Shown: positions 21,263 to 33,490 of the stretch, in pieces
Layout of the letters: the number at the start of each line of letters is the position of its first letter
How positions within the stretch are numbered: the first letter of the stretch is position 1
Notes under the pieces: generated by a model
Databases searched by the model: none
What the model was told of the DNA's origin: nothing
Seen by the model: the letters and a program-made list of their open reading frames with translations, nothing else
DNA from: Gordionus sp. m RMFG-2023
Lineage: Eukaryota > Nematomorpha > Gordioida > Chordodea > Parachordodidae
Reading direction: 5' to 3'
NCBI RefSeq assembly: GCF_954871325.1
Contig: NC_088775.1
Location: forward strand, 20,127,561-20,191,560
Length of the DNA stretch: 64,000 nt
Position numbers and translations under genes: made by a program

Positions 21263-22080
21263 ACTTGTCATATCTGACATATTACAAATAAAAACATATC
21301 ATGAATTATATATTCTATTATGATAATAAAAATATTTTAAATTAGATTATTTAAGTTCTATTCATAGTGCGTATTGTATCACATATTAGGCAATCCCATA
21401 AAAGGGAGCATTCCATAATTCTATATACATATAGGGTGTTCTTAGGTATTTTTAATTTGTTAGTATTGCTAGATGTTACTTTTGAAAGTACCTATTTACC
21501 ATTTTTAATACTAATTAGGTCATAAAAGGTTACTAGTTACTCTATAGAATAATATTAGATAGGTTTTTTGAAGATTCAACCAATATAATTATTAAAAGGA
21601 ATGTATTTTGAGCGTCGGCTTAGCTAACGCGAACGTCACGAGTCGAGGCTCATCTTGGTACTATTATGGTGAAGTAGTATTTAGATTTGAATAAATAATC
21701 GGCACAATTTGTTAGTCTATTTTTTTATTATATTATAATTTATTTTTGAATCATCAATAAGGATTATCTCGAAGAACCTTTGGTATCTACTTAAACTAAC
21801 TCTTTAGATTGGTGGATGAAATACAGCATTTGAGCTCAACTTTCTTGACAAACATCAAGTGTTTTGATTGAGATTGCTTTCAACAAGGCTATTTATTTTT
21901 GACGAAAAAGCGAAACAGGGTGGTACCAGCCTTAGACATTTTTTAATTCAAAATAACTGGGATACCGATGCAATAAATAATTTATAAATATTGTTTCTTA
22001 TAATTTTGTTACTTGTTATTATTTAATTACAAACAAAATAAATATTGTGTAATTTATTAAATATTGCTAAAATGCTAAAT
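21263..22080. other. 5' flank of cytochrome b561, little recognised
   Basis: The region should hold the promoter. A GAGCGTCGGCTTAGCTAACG stretch near 21610 is GC-richer than its surroundings. A fragment near 21850-21910 reading VLIEIAFNKAIYF resembles motif A of the LINE at 15636, possibly a very old LINE scrap. Neither is secure. Confidence 0.3.
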
Positions 22081-22258
22081 ATTATTCCAGTGGAGTCAAT
22101 AGGAGGGGGCGCGTACGGACTCGAGCCCCCTAAAAAATTTGTATAGCCCCCTGAAGAGAAATTTTTTTTAATGGCCTCTTCAACTAAAAAATAAATTTTT
22201 TTGATAGTCCTATGAACAATTTCGATTAACTATTATATTTAGATTTGATTTTATTATT

Positions 22259-22350
22259 TAAAAATTAATCCGACCGGATTTCAGACCCGGAGTCCAGACC
22301 CGGGGTTCAGACTCGGGGTTCAGACCCGGGGTCCAGACTTACACCTTGGG
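22259..22350. repeat. GC-rich CCCGGGGTTCAGA repeats
   Basis: Four or five imperfect copies of CAGACCCGGGGTTCAGAC. The same motif recurs at 23645-23745, 28825-28900, 32095-32200 and 33605-33700, always near a TAGTGTTGTTAATT-type end where one is visible, so it is a subterminal mark of one hAT group. Confidence 0.7.
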
Positions 22351-22834
22351 GTTGGGCTCGGATAAATGAAAAGTAAAAAAAAAATATTTCATTTTCTAAT
22401 CTTAAATTAAATCTTATTCTTCTTATCTTATTCATTCTAAATTAATAAAGCTTTTTTTATTATTATTTTCTTACCATTTTCTTTCTTTTGATAAAAAATT
22501 TATATGGTAAAATAAAAATATATGTAATAAATAATCAAAAAGAGTAGCCCATGCATGACGGAATAAAAATAAAAAAGTAAAATTTTATTTTAACACATAT
22601 TGATATTGTAATTTAATGTGGAGGACCAATATAAAAATTCAACGTCATTCATGCATGTATAAATAATAAAAAGAAATGTAAATTTATAATTTGTGATAAA
22701 ATAATGGCCAATAAAAAGTTTTTCTTTATTATATTAAAGTTATATTCCCAATAATATATATGTCATAATTTTTAAAGGGATGTCAACTATCCAGGATCAC
22801 CACGGGTTTTAAAGGTATAACTAATAAATTTGGG

Positions 22835-22960
22835 TTTTAAGTAGGTGTATACCGATATCACTTTTTGGAGGCCTATCCGATCCGATATTAAATTGATATC
22901 GACCGATTACCGATCCGATATCATATCTAATTTTTATGTTATTTAAATATATTATAATGA
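22835..22960. mobile_element. Possible hAT end with CCGATATC blocks
   Basis: TAGGTGTATACCGATATCAC followed by GATCCGATATT and CCGATCCGATATC resembles the GATCCGATATTT subterminal blocks of family C. No matching right end or target duplication was found. Confidence 0.4.
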
Positions 22961-23364
22961 TCAGTTATAGTTTATATTCAATTCTATTGCAATTCTAAAA
23001 GTATATAAAATATTTTTATTGTTAAATAACTTTTATATAAATAAGTAACATTAATCTATATATAATAAATAATAAACATATATAATATGAAATTTGAATA
23101 AAATTTTAAACAATATTTAAGATTAATAAATCGAAGATTTCTTATTGGAAATACCAAAATTTACTTATTTATCAGAAATCAATTTACGTTTACGGCGATG
23201 TTAACTGTCAAGTTAATTAATATCACCAAATTCACTAAAAAAAGATTCTGAAGAGATTATCGCAAACTTTTATAAACAGAATGTGCATAAAAATAACAAT
23301 ATGACAGAATGATTAATTAATTATTATTATTAAAAAAATATGGATTTCGATTTTATTTATAAAA

Positions 23365-23597
23365 ATAAATGACTATTAAAAACTTAAGAAATTGTTGAGA
23401 AAATTTTTGTTATTTTTTAAAAACTTCCTGTAATTTAACTTAAATAATTATTTTTCAAATGGTTCTTCAAACTAAATAACAAAACAAGATCCATATAATT
23501 GAGGTAATTACTAGTTTTTTATTTAATATATTTCACACACAGCCTCTTTAACTCACATACGATATGATATATCAAATAGGAAATTCGATCTATATCA
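23365..23597. repeat. Direct repeat, left copy (flanks the intact hAT transposase)
   Basis: About 230 bp shared with 27283-27512 in the same orientation. Landmarks are AATTGTTGAGAAAATTTTTG, CTTCCTGTAATTTAACTTAA and AGGAAATTCGATCTATAT. The left copy is cut at 23597 by a TAGTGTTGTTAATT end. Confidence 0.85.
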
Positions 23598-23745
23598 TAG
23601 TGTTGTTAATTTGCTTGGTCGTAAAATTTACGACCAAATTTTGTGCTCAGGTCGACCCTGGGTTCAGACCTAGGGTCCAGACCCGAGGTTCATATTATTT
23701 TATATGTTAAATTTTTTATTCCGGAATCTAGACACGGGGTTCAGA
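23598..23745 (+). mobile_element. Left end of a TAGTGTTGTTAATT-type hAT
   Basis: It begins TAGTGTTGTTAATTTGCTTG, followed by a small palindrome GGTCGTAAAATTTACGACC and CCCGGG-type repeats. It matches the right end of the 32066-33753 element very well over the first 50 bases. Its own partner end was not identified; the flank CTATATCA has no match next to any right end in the window. Confidence 0.6.
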
Positions 23746-24290
23746 TATATGTAAAGTAAGATAAAATAAATCTCATATCTAATCTTAAATTAAATTAATA
23801 TTATTATACCTTCTAAATTAATAATTCAAAGCTTTATTTTTATTCTCTTTTTTCTTTTTTGTTTGTAAAATTAATTATAATAAATAACACATTTATTTAA
23901 AAAGTTATTTAACTTTAATTATATAAAATAAACTATATAAATTGATTTAATTTTTTTTATAAATTGCAAATGTTTTATTTTATTTATTTTTCATTTCTTA
24001 GTTATAAATATAATATCGTCAATTATCTCTTGAACACATTATTTTTAAACTTTGCCATAATTATTAACAACAATCAAATCAGCATGCTTTATCTAAATTT
24101 AATATGTTGACAGAGTTGGAAGGCCGAGCGTAGAAAAAAATTGTTCTTAGAAATATACCATTATTACCCCTCGATTGGTATAATAGTTTTTCTTTTTTAT
24201 TAATTTTAATGTCAGCTTATTAAGCTTGGTTTTAAAAAAATATTTTATTTTGATTTCGCGGCTTTGTCCACGTGAAAGAAACATGCATAT

Positions 24291-24316
24291 TTATATATAT
24301 ATATATATATATATAC
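24291..24316. repeat. TA microsatellite
   Basis: A run of about 12 TA units between CATATTTA and CTAAATGGG. Confidence 0.9.
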
Positions 24317-24574
24317 TAAATGGGGGTGAAGTGCTAGTAGAAATAAATTTATTTTTAAAATTTGATTTAAATAAAAATATATACAATAGAATATAAAATA
24401 CAATATTAATTATATTTATATAATTTTTTCATAAACACGAATCGAATGCATCTCATCTTGCTTGTGGATATAGACTCCAGCCTAAAAAATATTTAAAATA
24501 TAAAATTATTATTAAATATATTTAGAAAAATATAATTATTTAGTAAAAAATAAATTATTACTATGCCTAACAAA

Positions 24575-26937
24575 TTATTGCCATATATCGTCATGAAGGC
24601 CCATTATATTTATATCCCAAGATGATAGCGATATGCATTGTTTTAGGGTGGAGGGAGCCATCCTGTTCCTCAATTTAGTAATAGTATTTCCAGCAAGAGA
24701 AAAAGTTCTTTCCGATGCCACGGAAGTTGTTTGTTGGCATAGAAAGTCTCGCGCCATCTTAGCTAAATGAGGAAATCGATTTTCATTCCCTCTCCACCAA
24801 TCTAGCACGTTAGTTGTCTCGGGCGCTACCGGCTCAAGAAGATAGGTGTTTATTTGATTGTCACTATCGCCATTTGATGATACTTTTCTAAAGAGATAAA
24901 TTTTAAATAAATAAAAATCATAAAATATATCACTTAAATTAATTCTATCAAAATGTATTATATTACAAATATACCTTCTTTTCAATCCCTGCAATAATGA
25001 AATAGTTTTAAGGTTGGAAGGATTGTTATTATTATTGAATGAGTACTCATCAAATGGCTCCGTCGTATATTTTGAATAAATACCTTTGAATATAGCCATA
25101 TTTTTAATTGCTGCATCTTCCTTTAAATTAGTGATTAATGTATTTTTAATCCTAGTGTCCAGTATTGATGCAGCATAGTTGTTTGGTGTTAATATATGCT
25201 GGCTATATTCGTCGTATTTTTTTATCATAGATGTTGCTGCTTCTCGTATTGAAGCATCAGAATTACCTATTTCTTGATTTTTTAAATTCTCCAGAATATC
25301 GTTGAAAAACAATATCGCCATCCCTATTGTTGGGAGCTGCGAGCTTATTTCAACTGTTATTTGATAAAAAGGCTTTAGAAATTCTTCTAAATTTGAGAAG
25401 AATTCTATATTCTCAGGAGCCAAATTGGTTTCAATTAATCCAAGCTCACTGAGATGTTGTATTGCCTTGATATTCTATAAATAGATATAAAAAGAAATAA
25501 TATTATAAATATACAAAAATATTTTTATTTTATACTTTATTAATGGCTGCTATCATAAGATATATGCTATTCCATCTTGTTTTCACTGGAAGAGGTATTT
25601 TTGTAGCCCCATTAAAGGATTGATATGTTTGCAATAACTTAGGCGACACATGTAACCTGGAAACGAAAGCCATTATATTTTCCAATTTATCGTCCAAAAA
25701 TATGAAGCCCTCATTAACGATTAGGTTAAGGATATGTGCCATACAACGATGACTATATAAAACAGTCTCATAATTTAAATGATAATACTTTTTAATTATT
25801 TCTACGGCTTTTACCACGTTAGCGCCATTATCATGCGTTATAGATATTATATTATTTTTAAATTCGAAACCATTCATGGAGGTTATCAAAAGTGATGATA
25901 TATCATCCCCCGTGTGTGGGTGGGCGAACGATAATAAATCTAGGGCAATGTTTATAATATTCCAGTCATCGTTGATGTAGTGAAGTGTTAATGAACAGTA
26001 AGCTGAACCATTATGGGAAGTCCATATATCACTAGTTAAGGCAAATTTATTTTTAACATTATTAAATTTTTTTATTAGTTGAATTTTGGCAATATTATAA
26101 ATTTTGTCTAAATTTTTGGATACGGTCTGCCTACACCAAACTTTCAGATTACTATTTGCATAATAGATCATCTTTTTAAAAGATTCATTATCCACTAAAC
26201 TTAGTGGACTATTTGTTTTTATCAAAAAGTTTAATATAAGTTTATTCATATTTAAATTCTCATGTATTAGAGGCTTTCTAATCCCGGGCATCGTATCTTT
26301 TGTTGTTATTTGTGATAACTCAGTGAATATAGTTGAGTGCGCGGACTTTAGATGTTTCTTAAGATTAGCTTGACAAAAAATAAAAATATTATTATGTAAA
26401 TATTTTATTTAATATTTTTGAATTTATGTAGAATGTTTCTTTTATTATTCTGTGCAATTTCATACACAAAAATAAGATTTTTATGATAAATACAATAAAA
26501 TTTAATTTCTGGCTAAATTATTTCTAATAAATGTTAACGATAATACCAAAATATATGTCAAAAATACTACAAATATGATATGCAAAATATTTTTTGATAA
26601 GAAAATGTAACAAAATGTTTTTTGAGAAAATAAAGGTAATCCAAAAATTAATAAAAAGTAATATACTTTGTGAAGTAGTATGGCTGTATATTGCAGTGCA
26701 ATAGAGGCACCTCTTCCTCGACTTCTTGGGAGTCAGTGCGAAAGAATTTTTTATATCTACAGAATTGGATGATGTAGAATCCCCAGAAAATGAAACAACT
26801 AATTCTTGTCCAATAGACTGAGATAATGAAAAATCCTCGCTTGGAATGTTTACAGGTGAAATCGGTGTTGAGGTTGATTGTCCACCATTAAAATAATCAG
26901 AATCAGACCAATACTCATCTTCTAAAATGTTACACAT
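24575..26937 (-). CDS. hAT transposase, four exons, uninterrupted
   Basis: hAT transposases cut and paste DNA bounded by short inverted repeats, leaving 8-bp duplications. The exons are 26937-26667, 26368-25536, 25474-24975 and 24887-24575, separated by GT-AG introns of 298, 61 and 87 bases. They sum to 1917 bases, 638 residues plus stop, with every junction in phase. Seen in order: an acidic N-terminus; a BED-type zinc finger with CLYC before intron 1 and LKKHLKSAH after it; the RNase H-fold blocks LTSDIWTSHNG and ITHDNGANVVKAV; KTRWNSIYL; and the dimerisation signature SVASERTFSLAGNTITKLRN. The catalytic aspartates in SDIW and HDNG are kept. This is the best candidate in the window for an active source of the surrounding hAT debris. 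Its terminal repeats could not be paired with certainty. A relative at 37962-39908 is broken. Confidence 0.88.
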
Positions 26938-27282
26938 TACTTTATTATAAAAAATTATTTAGTTTTGTAAAAAACGATTAAAGCTTGAAAAATTTTAGAA
27001 GAAAACTTTAATATTTAAAATAATTATTTTTTTAATTCTACTATTTTTATTCTTCTATATATAGTTTTTAAAAATAAAACTTCCGTTTGTTTTTTTGAAG
27101 TTAAAATTAATTATTTAAATAGAAAAATAATTTTATTATTCAATTTCAAATTTTTTTAATATTTTTGAAGTGGGGGTTATTAAGTTATGAATATGATGTT
27201 TAATGAAATATGTTGACGATTTTATCAAAAATAAAACCCCTTATATAAAAATTTTTATTGCAAAAATAAAATAAAATTTACT
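26938..27282. other. Likely 5' region of the hAT transposase
   Basis: AT-rich sequence upstream of the transposase ATG, bounded by the right direct repeat. No recognisable promoter motif beyond AT-richness. Confidence 0.35.
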
Positions 27283-27512
27283 ATTAAAAACTTGAAAGAA
27301 ATTGTTGAGAAAATTTTTGTTATTTTTTAAAAACTTCCTGTAATTTAACTTAAATATTTATTTTTCAAAAGTTTCTTCAAACCAAATAACAAAACTAGAT
27401 CCATATAATTGAGGTAATTAATTACTACTTTTTTGATTTAATATATTTCACAGCCTCTTTAACTCACATACGGATACGATATGATATATCGAAAAGGAAA
27501 TTCGATCTATAT
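27283..27512. repeat. Direct repeat, right copy
   Basis: Partner of 23365-23597, nearly identical apart from small indels such as the extra ATTA before CTACTTTTTT. The two copies are about 3.9 kb apart with the four-exon transposase between them. Confidence 0.85.
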
Positions 27513-28337
27513 ATAATACATATCTTTGAAGTTTGAAAATAGTGATTACTAATTATGTGATTTTATTTTTATATTTTATTTTCTGTTTCAGTTTTAATAT
27601 GCTTATTATAATTATATTATACATAATAAGAAAAGCTATGACGATGATGATGATATTTACGAATACGAATAAAATTATAATTGAAAACAAATGTGTTTTA
27701 GAAATTTTTTCGAAAAACTTCCTTTTCTTCCGAAATCTAAAAAAATGGAAATTAATTTTCATTAAATTTATAATTATAACTGTTTCCATCGAGAATGTTG
27801 GCGGAAATATTTTTAAATAGATCTAAATTAATCATATTTATGTTGAATTTTTTATGTAAAATAAATTTTTTTATTATATTTATAGAAGAGACGCAGCCAC
27901 TCGTTAATATCAATCACATCTTTATTTTAGATTTTAAAATCATATAGAAATATATAATTTACTTTTTTTATCACATAAGAAAATAGGGGATTTTATTAAA
28001 AAAATTAGCTACAGATACTTAATTTTATTATCTAGTTGATGAAATTAAATAAATCCGGTCAGAAAGTTCGTATCTAATTCTGAACTAAGATCAGGATGGT
28101 ATAGAAATAATCTATAAGCAAACCTACATAATAATTCATTTTTATTATTTCCAAGCCCTAAGAGTCCCCGATTAAAAATTTTTTAGTCATAAGCTGAGTT
28201 GCTTGCAGGATTTTCCTATTTAAGTTCGATATTATTGATAAATAATTTTAATTAAAATATTTGAAACAACATTATTTATGGGGTTCGACTCGAGTTAATG
28301 CTGGCTTATTTCTTATATAAATATTGCTAATTTAGAT
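27513..28337. other. AT-rich spacer without recognised features
   Basis: Frames of 95 and 78 codons exist on opposite strands at 27533-27820 but have the low-complexity F/I/K composition of random AT-rich DNA. Nothing else recognised. Confidence 0.4.
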
Positions 28338-28379
28338 CGCAGTGATTTTATTAGACCCACCTCGGGTTTGGGATTTACA

Positions 28380-28953
28380 CAACCAAGACCAACCAATTAA
28401 ACAACACCCATATCGATATTTTGTGTTAATAAAAATATACCTGACCCCCCCCCCCCCCCAGGACCTATACCCGCCCTGTATGAGTGATCATTATCATTAT
28501 TATTATCATTACAAAAAATATTTTTATTTCCATATAAAAAATATTAATTTTCACCCCCCCCCCCACTTTCACCCCCCCCCTACCACATCCACCTCCAAAA
28601 CCAAGTCATTCATACCCATCAAGATAAAAAATGAATACTATCAATCTAAAGATATTTAGTTTAGAAGATTATATTTTACCCATATATCGATATTTTGTTT
28701 TGATAAATTATTCCTGACCCCCCAAGACCTAGTAGACCCACCCTGCCCTCTTTCAGTCATTATTATTATTGCAATAAAAAATATTTAATTATTAACTTGT
28801 TTATTAAATCGTTACACGACACGAGCCCGGGTCTGGGCCCCGGGTCTGAACCCCGGGTCTGGACCCCGGGTCTGTGCTCAGAGCTGGTTTGGTCGATTTT
28901 TTAGACCCAAACCCCAGGTCTGGTTTTATACAACCAACCAATTAACAATACTA
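28380..28953. mobile_element. Right-hand part of a TAGTGTTGTTAATT-type hAT with subterminal repeats
   Basis: Two or three copies of a unit with ACCCATATCGATATTTTG and GACCTAGTAGACCCACCC (about 28408-28500 and 28675-28760) are interrupted by long C runs (28444-28459, 28553-28580). They are followed by CCCGGGTCTGAACCCCGGGT copies (28825-28895) and the end CAACCAATTAACAATACTA. The same order is seen in the complete element 32066-33753. It is inserted in a MITE copy, whose right half follows immediately. Confidence 0.65.
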
Positions 28954-29063
28954 GTTTGGACATCAATTAGTGAAATCTCGAGGCTTAGACAATATTTTTC
29001 TGGCTAAATTATTGAGTTAGCCGTTTTAAAAATTGGCTCAAATTGAGCGGTTTAACAACACTA
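28954..29063. mobile_element. Right half of a TAGTGTTGTTAAA MITE
   Basis: GTGAAATCTCGAGGCTTAGA and TTGAGTTAGCCGTTTTAAAA match the interior of the 17824-18027 MITE, and the end is GCGGTTTAACAACACTA. The left half is absent in the window. Confidence 0.7.
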
Positions 29064-29261
29064 CCCAGAGACCATTTGAGCGGGCATTCGGCCCGCTTTT
29101 GCTCGGCCTTCAGCCGGGTTTCCTATATAAATGAATTATCTTAATAACATTTGATAATCGAAATATTAGTTAATTTTTATTTTAAAATAAATATATCTAT
29201 TTAAAATATACGAAATTGGTTAAAAGATTATATAAAAAATAAGTCTGAATGTTAGATCTTA

Positions 29262-29465
29262 TTTTCTTTTAGAACTTGATAATTAATTGTTTTGTCAATT
29301 CCCGATAAATATTTATGAGCGCTAAGTCATTTAATCTATTTTGCGAGGTATTATTTCGCAAATATGTTTTTAGTCTTCATAAATTCGAGAAAGTTCTTTC
29401 ATTAGTACATGTAGTAATTGGGAGGCATGCTAGAATTTGAAATAATTTTGATGTTTGGAAAGTGT
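29262..29465 (-). pseudogene. hAT (ZMYM/DUF4371-like) C-terminal fragment
   Basis: The minus strand reads SKLFQILACLPITTCTNERT, FSNL, a TGA stop, then RLKTYLRNNTSQNRLNDLAL and INIYRE. The ERTFS.L+RLKTYLRN....RL..LALINI.R pattern is the C-terminus of the hAT group related to ZMYM-type genes. A similar fragment is at 43522-43722. Confidence 0.75.
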
Positions 29466-32057
29466 ATTAAGGTGTGAAAAATTGAGTTCACTTAGTACAT
29501 TCTCTTCTTTTTAAGCTTGGATACCAATATTTAAATTCAAATTACTTCCAATTATATCCCTACCATAATTTTATCTCTATTCTTATCCGAGATGCTCATT
29601 GATGTATTAGAGGGTAACAAAATTTGAAAGTTATTGAGCAACAGTTTATGATTCAATATGTGTTCTCTAATTTAAGTAAAAAATGTACCCATAAGTGCTA
29701 TAAAAATCGTAATTCTGTAAAACTATTCAACTGATTATGTGGAAATATTATTCTTATCTACATGTCTTGATACAATTCTTGGCATGTTTATTATCATATT
29801 ATGTGAATGCACCTTTTTTTGAACCATGTTAAAAATCGTGCTTAATTACAATCAGCATTCTTTTTTAATTGTAAAATAGCATGGTAAAGTTTCTAAATTA
29901 ATTATATGCATATTTTTAAATATAAGCAAATTTAACCAGATTGTAACTTTTGTACTTTTGAATGTATTATCTATAAGATGATATAATTGATCAGTAAATT
30001 ATTATAATAAAATTTACTGTAGATCTTTCATCAACATTAACTTTAAAAAATATAAATATAATGTTATAATACATTACCTATTGGGACCATCTGAATAATA
30101 GGATAATTTTTCTCTTGCATAATCACTATTGTTTTATCATCAAGGCTTAAACGCCTATCCCATGGGAAATAAGATTTGATTATGGAAGAGTTATGTTGGC
30201 TATGTTAATTTTACTTTTATTTAGCATTGTGAGAACATGATTAAATAAAATAAAAAAATACCAGTACTAATACAATCACTTATTAATAATTTTCTAAAAA
30301 TATAAAAATTGCATTTAATATTATAGATATATATAATGTAATACTACTCCGAAACTCTATATACTATTTTTATTGCATACCAAACATCACCTAATTAAAT
30401 CTAAAAGAACAAAATAATAATATTGTTTTCCATCTTTTATGCGAAAATCAATTGATAAAATGTCCATAAATGTCAATTATATATCAACAGATACAACAGG
30501 CTTCCCTTTCTTGAGAAATCAAACTGGGGTGAAAAAATACATTTTACGCATATATATAAAATCAAAGTAAATGTCTACATAAATTCTAATAATTGTTCAA
30601 AAAGAAAGATAAAAATTATTATCATTTATTTTCATTATATTTTCTTCTTTTTATTTCAGGAAGTTGCATATTTCTTTTTCTTAACCATACATAATTCTCT
30701 TTGAACTGTCGCTATACATTTTTTCTTGACCATACGTTATAGTTGTACTGTTGATTATCATTAAATCTTAATGGTTAATGAGCCATAGCTTGATTTATTC
30801 ATTGCATAGGTCAGTCATGATCATTCTATTTTAAGTTTGGTATCCTTTATCTAGTATCATTGTAATTTATTGGACAGAATCATTATAGTTGATTGAACAG
30901 AATATTACTGTTTATTTTCATTAAATTTTAATGGTTAATTTGTTATAGATCTATTGCATCATTGTTATTCATTGAGTTGATAAGTCAAAAAATTTTAATT
31001 ACATCCAAAATGTAATCATTATTCATTCCTTTCACATTAACCCAAATATTTTTTTCCCTATCAATCATAATCCTAGATTTCAAATATTAAACATAAAATT
31101 TCTGATCCCAATTAACAAAATTTTATTAATTACATCCAAAATGTAATCAGAGCTAACGTAAAATAATTTCTTACTTTTTTAATTTTTTTGAAATTTTTGC
31201 CTTAGAATGTCGTTTAACACTTCTTGGTACTCTGTAACTATTGCCTGGCATTAGAATGAAATGTGTCCCCGGACTTCCTCTCTTCAACACCACTGTGGTA
31301 ATTTGTTTTGTTAATTTGATTATCGATCCCTTTTGTAATAAAATAGAAATAAAATTAAATATTAAAATTATCGTTTTGAAACCATATAAATTCTAATTCC
31401 TTTATTAAACTCTATTAATTATAAATTAACATAAAAGGAAAAAGTAACAAAAAATAAAAATAAAAAAGAAATAGATTTAAAATTAAAAAAATTATGAGCG
31501 AAAAATATAAAAGTAAAAAAGTAATCTCTTTCTATATGAAATCATATTATATAGTATAATTATTTGCATAATATAATACTCGTCGGATTATTAACAATAT
31601 ACATATTCAATTTTACATAAACTCTAAATATTCAACTTTATATAAAAAAAACTATTTTCCATAAATATTCAAATTTATATAAACAAAACTATTTTAAATA
31701 AACGCAAACAAAAGCAATACAATTCTAAATATCATAACAGAATGTTCATTAATTTAACAAATATAGAATTATTTTACATTCTTTAAAAGATATTTATTTT
31801 GTAATATTCTGTAAAATATATAATTCACAATTGGTAAAAATTATAAAATTGATAAACTGTAAATCTACGACATTTCACTATTTGTATTGTGCGTTAAATT
31901 TTTTTACTTAATTTATAATTTAATTTTATAATTAAATTTTACTTTTATTAAGCAAAATAAATTTATTTATTCACTTTGTAAAAAATTATATATGATATAT
32001 TATATTATTTAGTAAGTTTATGATCTATTAATCGTAATTGAAATAAACTTCACTTTT
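29466..32057. other. AT-rich spacer with minor repeats
   Basis: No gene recognised. GTCCATAAATGTCAATTATA near 30461 recurs near 61163. A CATTAAAT(C/T)TTAATGGTTAAT unit occurs at about 30757 and 30930, and ATTACATCCAAAATGTAATC occurs at about 30999 and 31129. Upstream parts of the hAT fragment may lie in 29470-30000 but are not readable. Confidence 0.4.
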
Positions 32058-32944
32058 GTCTAAATTAGTGTTGTTAATTGGTTAGTTGTGTAGAGCCCAG
32101 ACCCGGGATTTGGGTAGAAAATATCGACTAAACCAGCTCTGAGCACGAACCCCGATCACAGACCTGGGGTTCAAACCCGAGGTTCATACCCGGGGTTCAG
32201 ACCCCACAAAAACCCATTATTTTAAAAAAAATAATAAAGAATTTTATTTAAAGAATATTATTATTTTATAAAAAGTAAATCTATATTATATATATCAATT
32301 TTGTGTAAATTTGTGAAATCATTATTTAGGCTCTGCATATATTTGTTTAAATATAAATTATAATAATATATCACATTATGCGATTATTAAGATGTTTATG
32401 TTAACCATGAAAAAATAATTTCTCATAAAAAATATATATCAAAATTTCTAATATCATAAGTTTGTCAATTGTCACCTAGATAATAAATACTTAGCGGTTA
32501 CTTTGTCAAAATATATCTGTTTTATTTTTTTTATCTTGACGCATGACCAGTATATCATTAAAATAACTTACTTAATTAATTTCTTCCGACGGCAAAATTC
32601 TCAGTTATCGGCACTTTGGAATTATAAATGTTGAAATCTCATGGAGGACATTTTTTTAAATCTTTACTTAAATGATTTTAAATAAAAAAATTTTTATCAT
32701 GAGATAATAATTTTTTGGAAAAAAACAGATGGAAGGGGGAATGGAAATATAGTTTTATTTTTAATAAGGATAAATATTTATAAATATAAAAAACGGATGT
32801 AAAATAAAGTTATTTATAGTATAAATATTATAAATATATTATTATTTTTTGAATTCCATCTGGGAAAATAATTTTTTATAGCTTAACATTTTATTTTTTA
32901 GTGATTTTTAAAAAATATCAAAAAGTAAATCTATTATATTAAGT

Positions 32945-33142
32945 GATAAAATAATATCAATAACACACGATAACGGATCAAATGAGATCAAGGCAGTACA
33001 ACTGCTGCAAGAGTATTATCAAACCCATTACTCGAAAATTTTATATGGGCATGGCTGCATGGCCCACATCATTAATTTAAAAGTAAAGGTGGGCCTTCAT
33101 TTTTTTGAGGCGAAATTGGAAAAAATAGAAAATATAGTTAAT
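32945..33142 (+). pseudogene. hAT transposase core fragment
   Basis: The open stretch encodes DKIISITHDNGSNEIKAVQL, LQEYYQTHYSKILYGHGCMA and HIINLKVKVGLHFFEAKLEK. It aligns without gaps to NNIISITHDNGANVVKAVEI and SHRCMAHILNLIVNEG of the intact transposase at 24575-26937, including the second catalytic aspartate. Only about 66 codons survive. Confidence 0.88.
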
Positions 33143-33174
33143 AAAAATTTTCAAATTGCGGATAAATAGTGCAT

Positions 33175-33490
33175 TGTTAAAAATATTCCTGTGTCCTCCT
33201 AGACCCGCCCACTTTGAATAATAATTTAGATTACAATCAAGATATAATTAAATTCCTTTTTATTTGATGCCCATATCAATATTTTCTATTGTTAAAAATA
33301 TTTCTGACCTCATAAGACCTAGTAGATCCGCCTAATTAGAATATTAATAATAAGTATTAAAGTCAAAATTTAATTAAAACACCTTTTATTTGACGCCCAT
33401 AATATCAATATCATCATGTTAAAATATTCATAACTTCTTGGACCCACCCATCTAGAATAATAATTATGATTACCAGTAGTCTACAGTATA
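33175..33490. repeat. Subterminal repeat, three copies of about 135 bp
   Basis: Each unit contains TTTTATTTGA(T/C)GCCCATA, a TCAATAT block and a (C/T)CTAGTAGA(C/T)CCGCC-like block. Related units are at 28408-28760. Such arrays often bind transposase in hAT elements; that role is inferred. Confidence 0.65.

Noticed and set aside
21600-21660. Second tRNA-like SINE head (GGCTTAGCTAACGCGAACG)
   Set aside because: A- and B-box-like stretches are only about 20 bases apart and both deviate from consensus.
27533-27820. Overlapping 95- and 78-codon frames on opposite strands
   Set aside because: Low-complexity AT-driven frames with no conserved features.
28342-28659. 105-codon proline/tyrosine/histidine-rich frame
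   Set aside because: It is produced by C runs and subterminal repeats of an hAT element.
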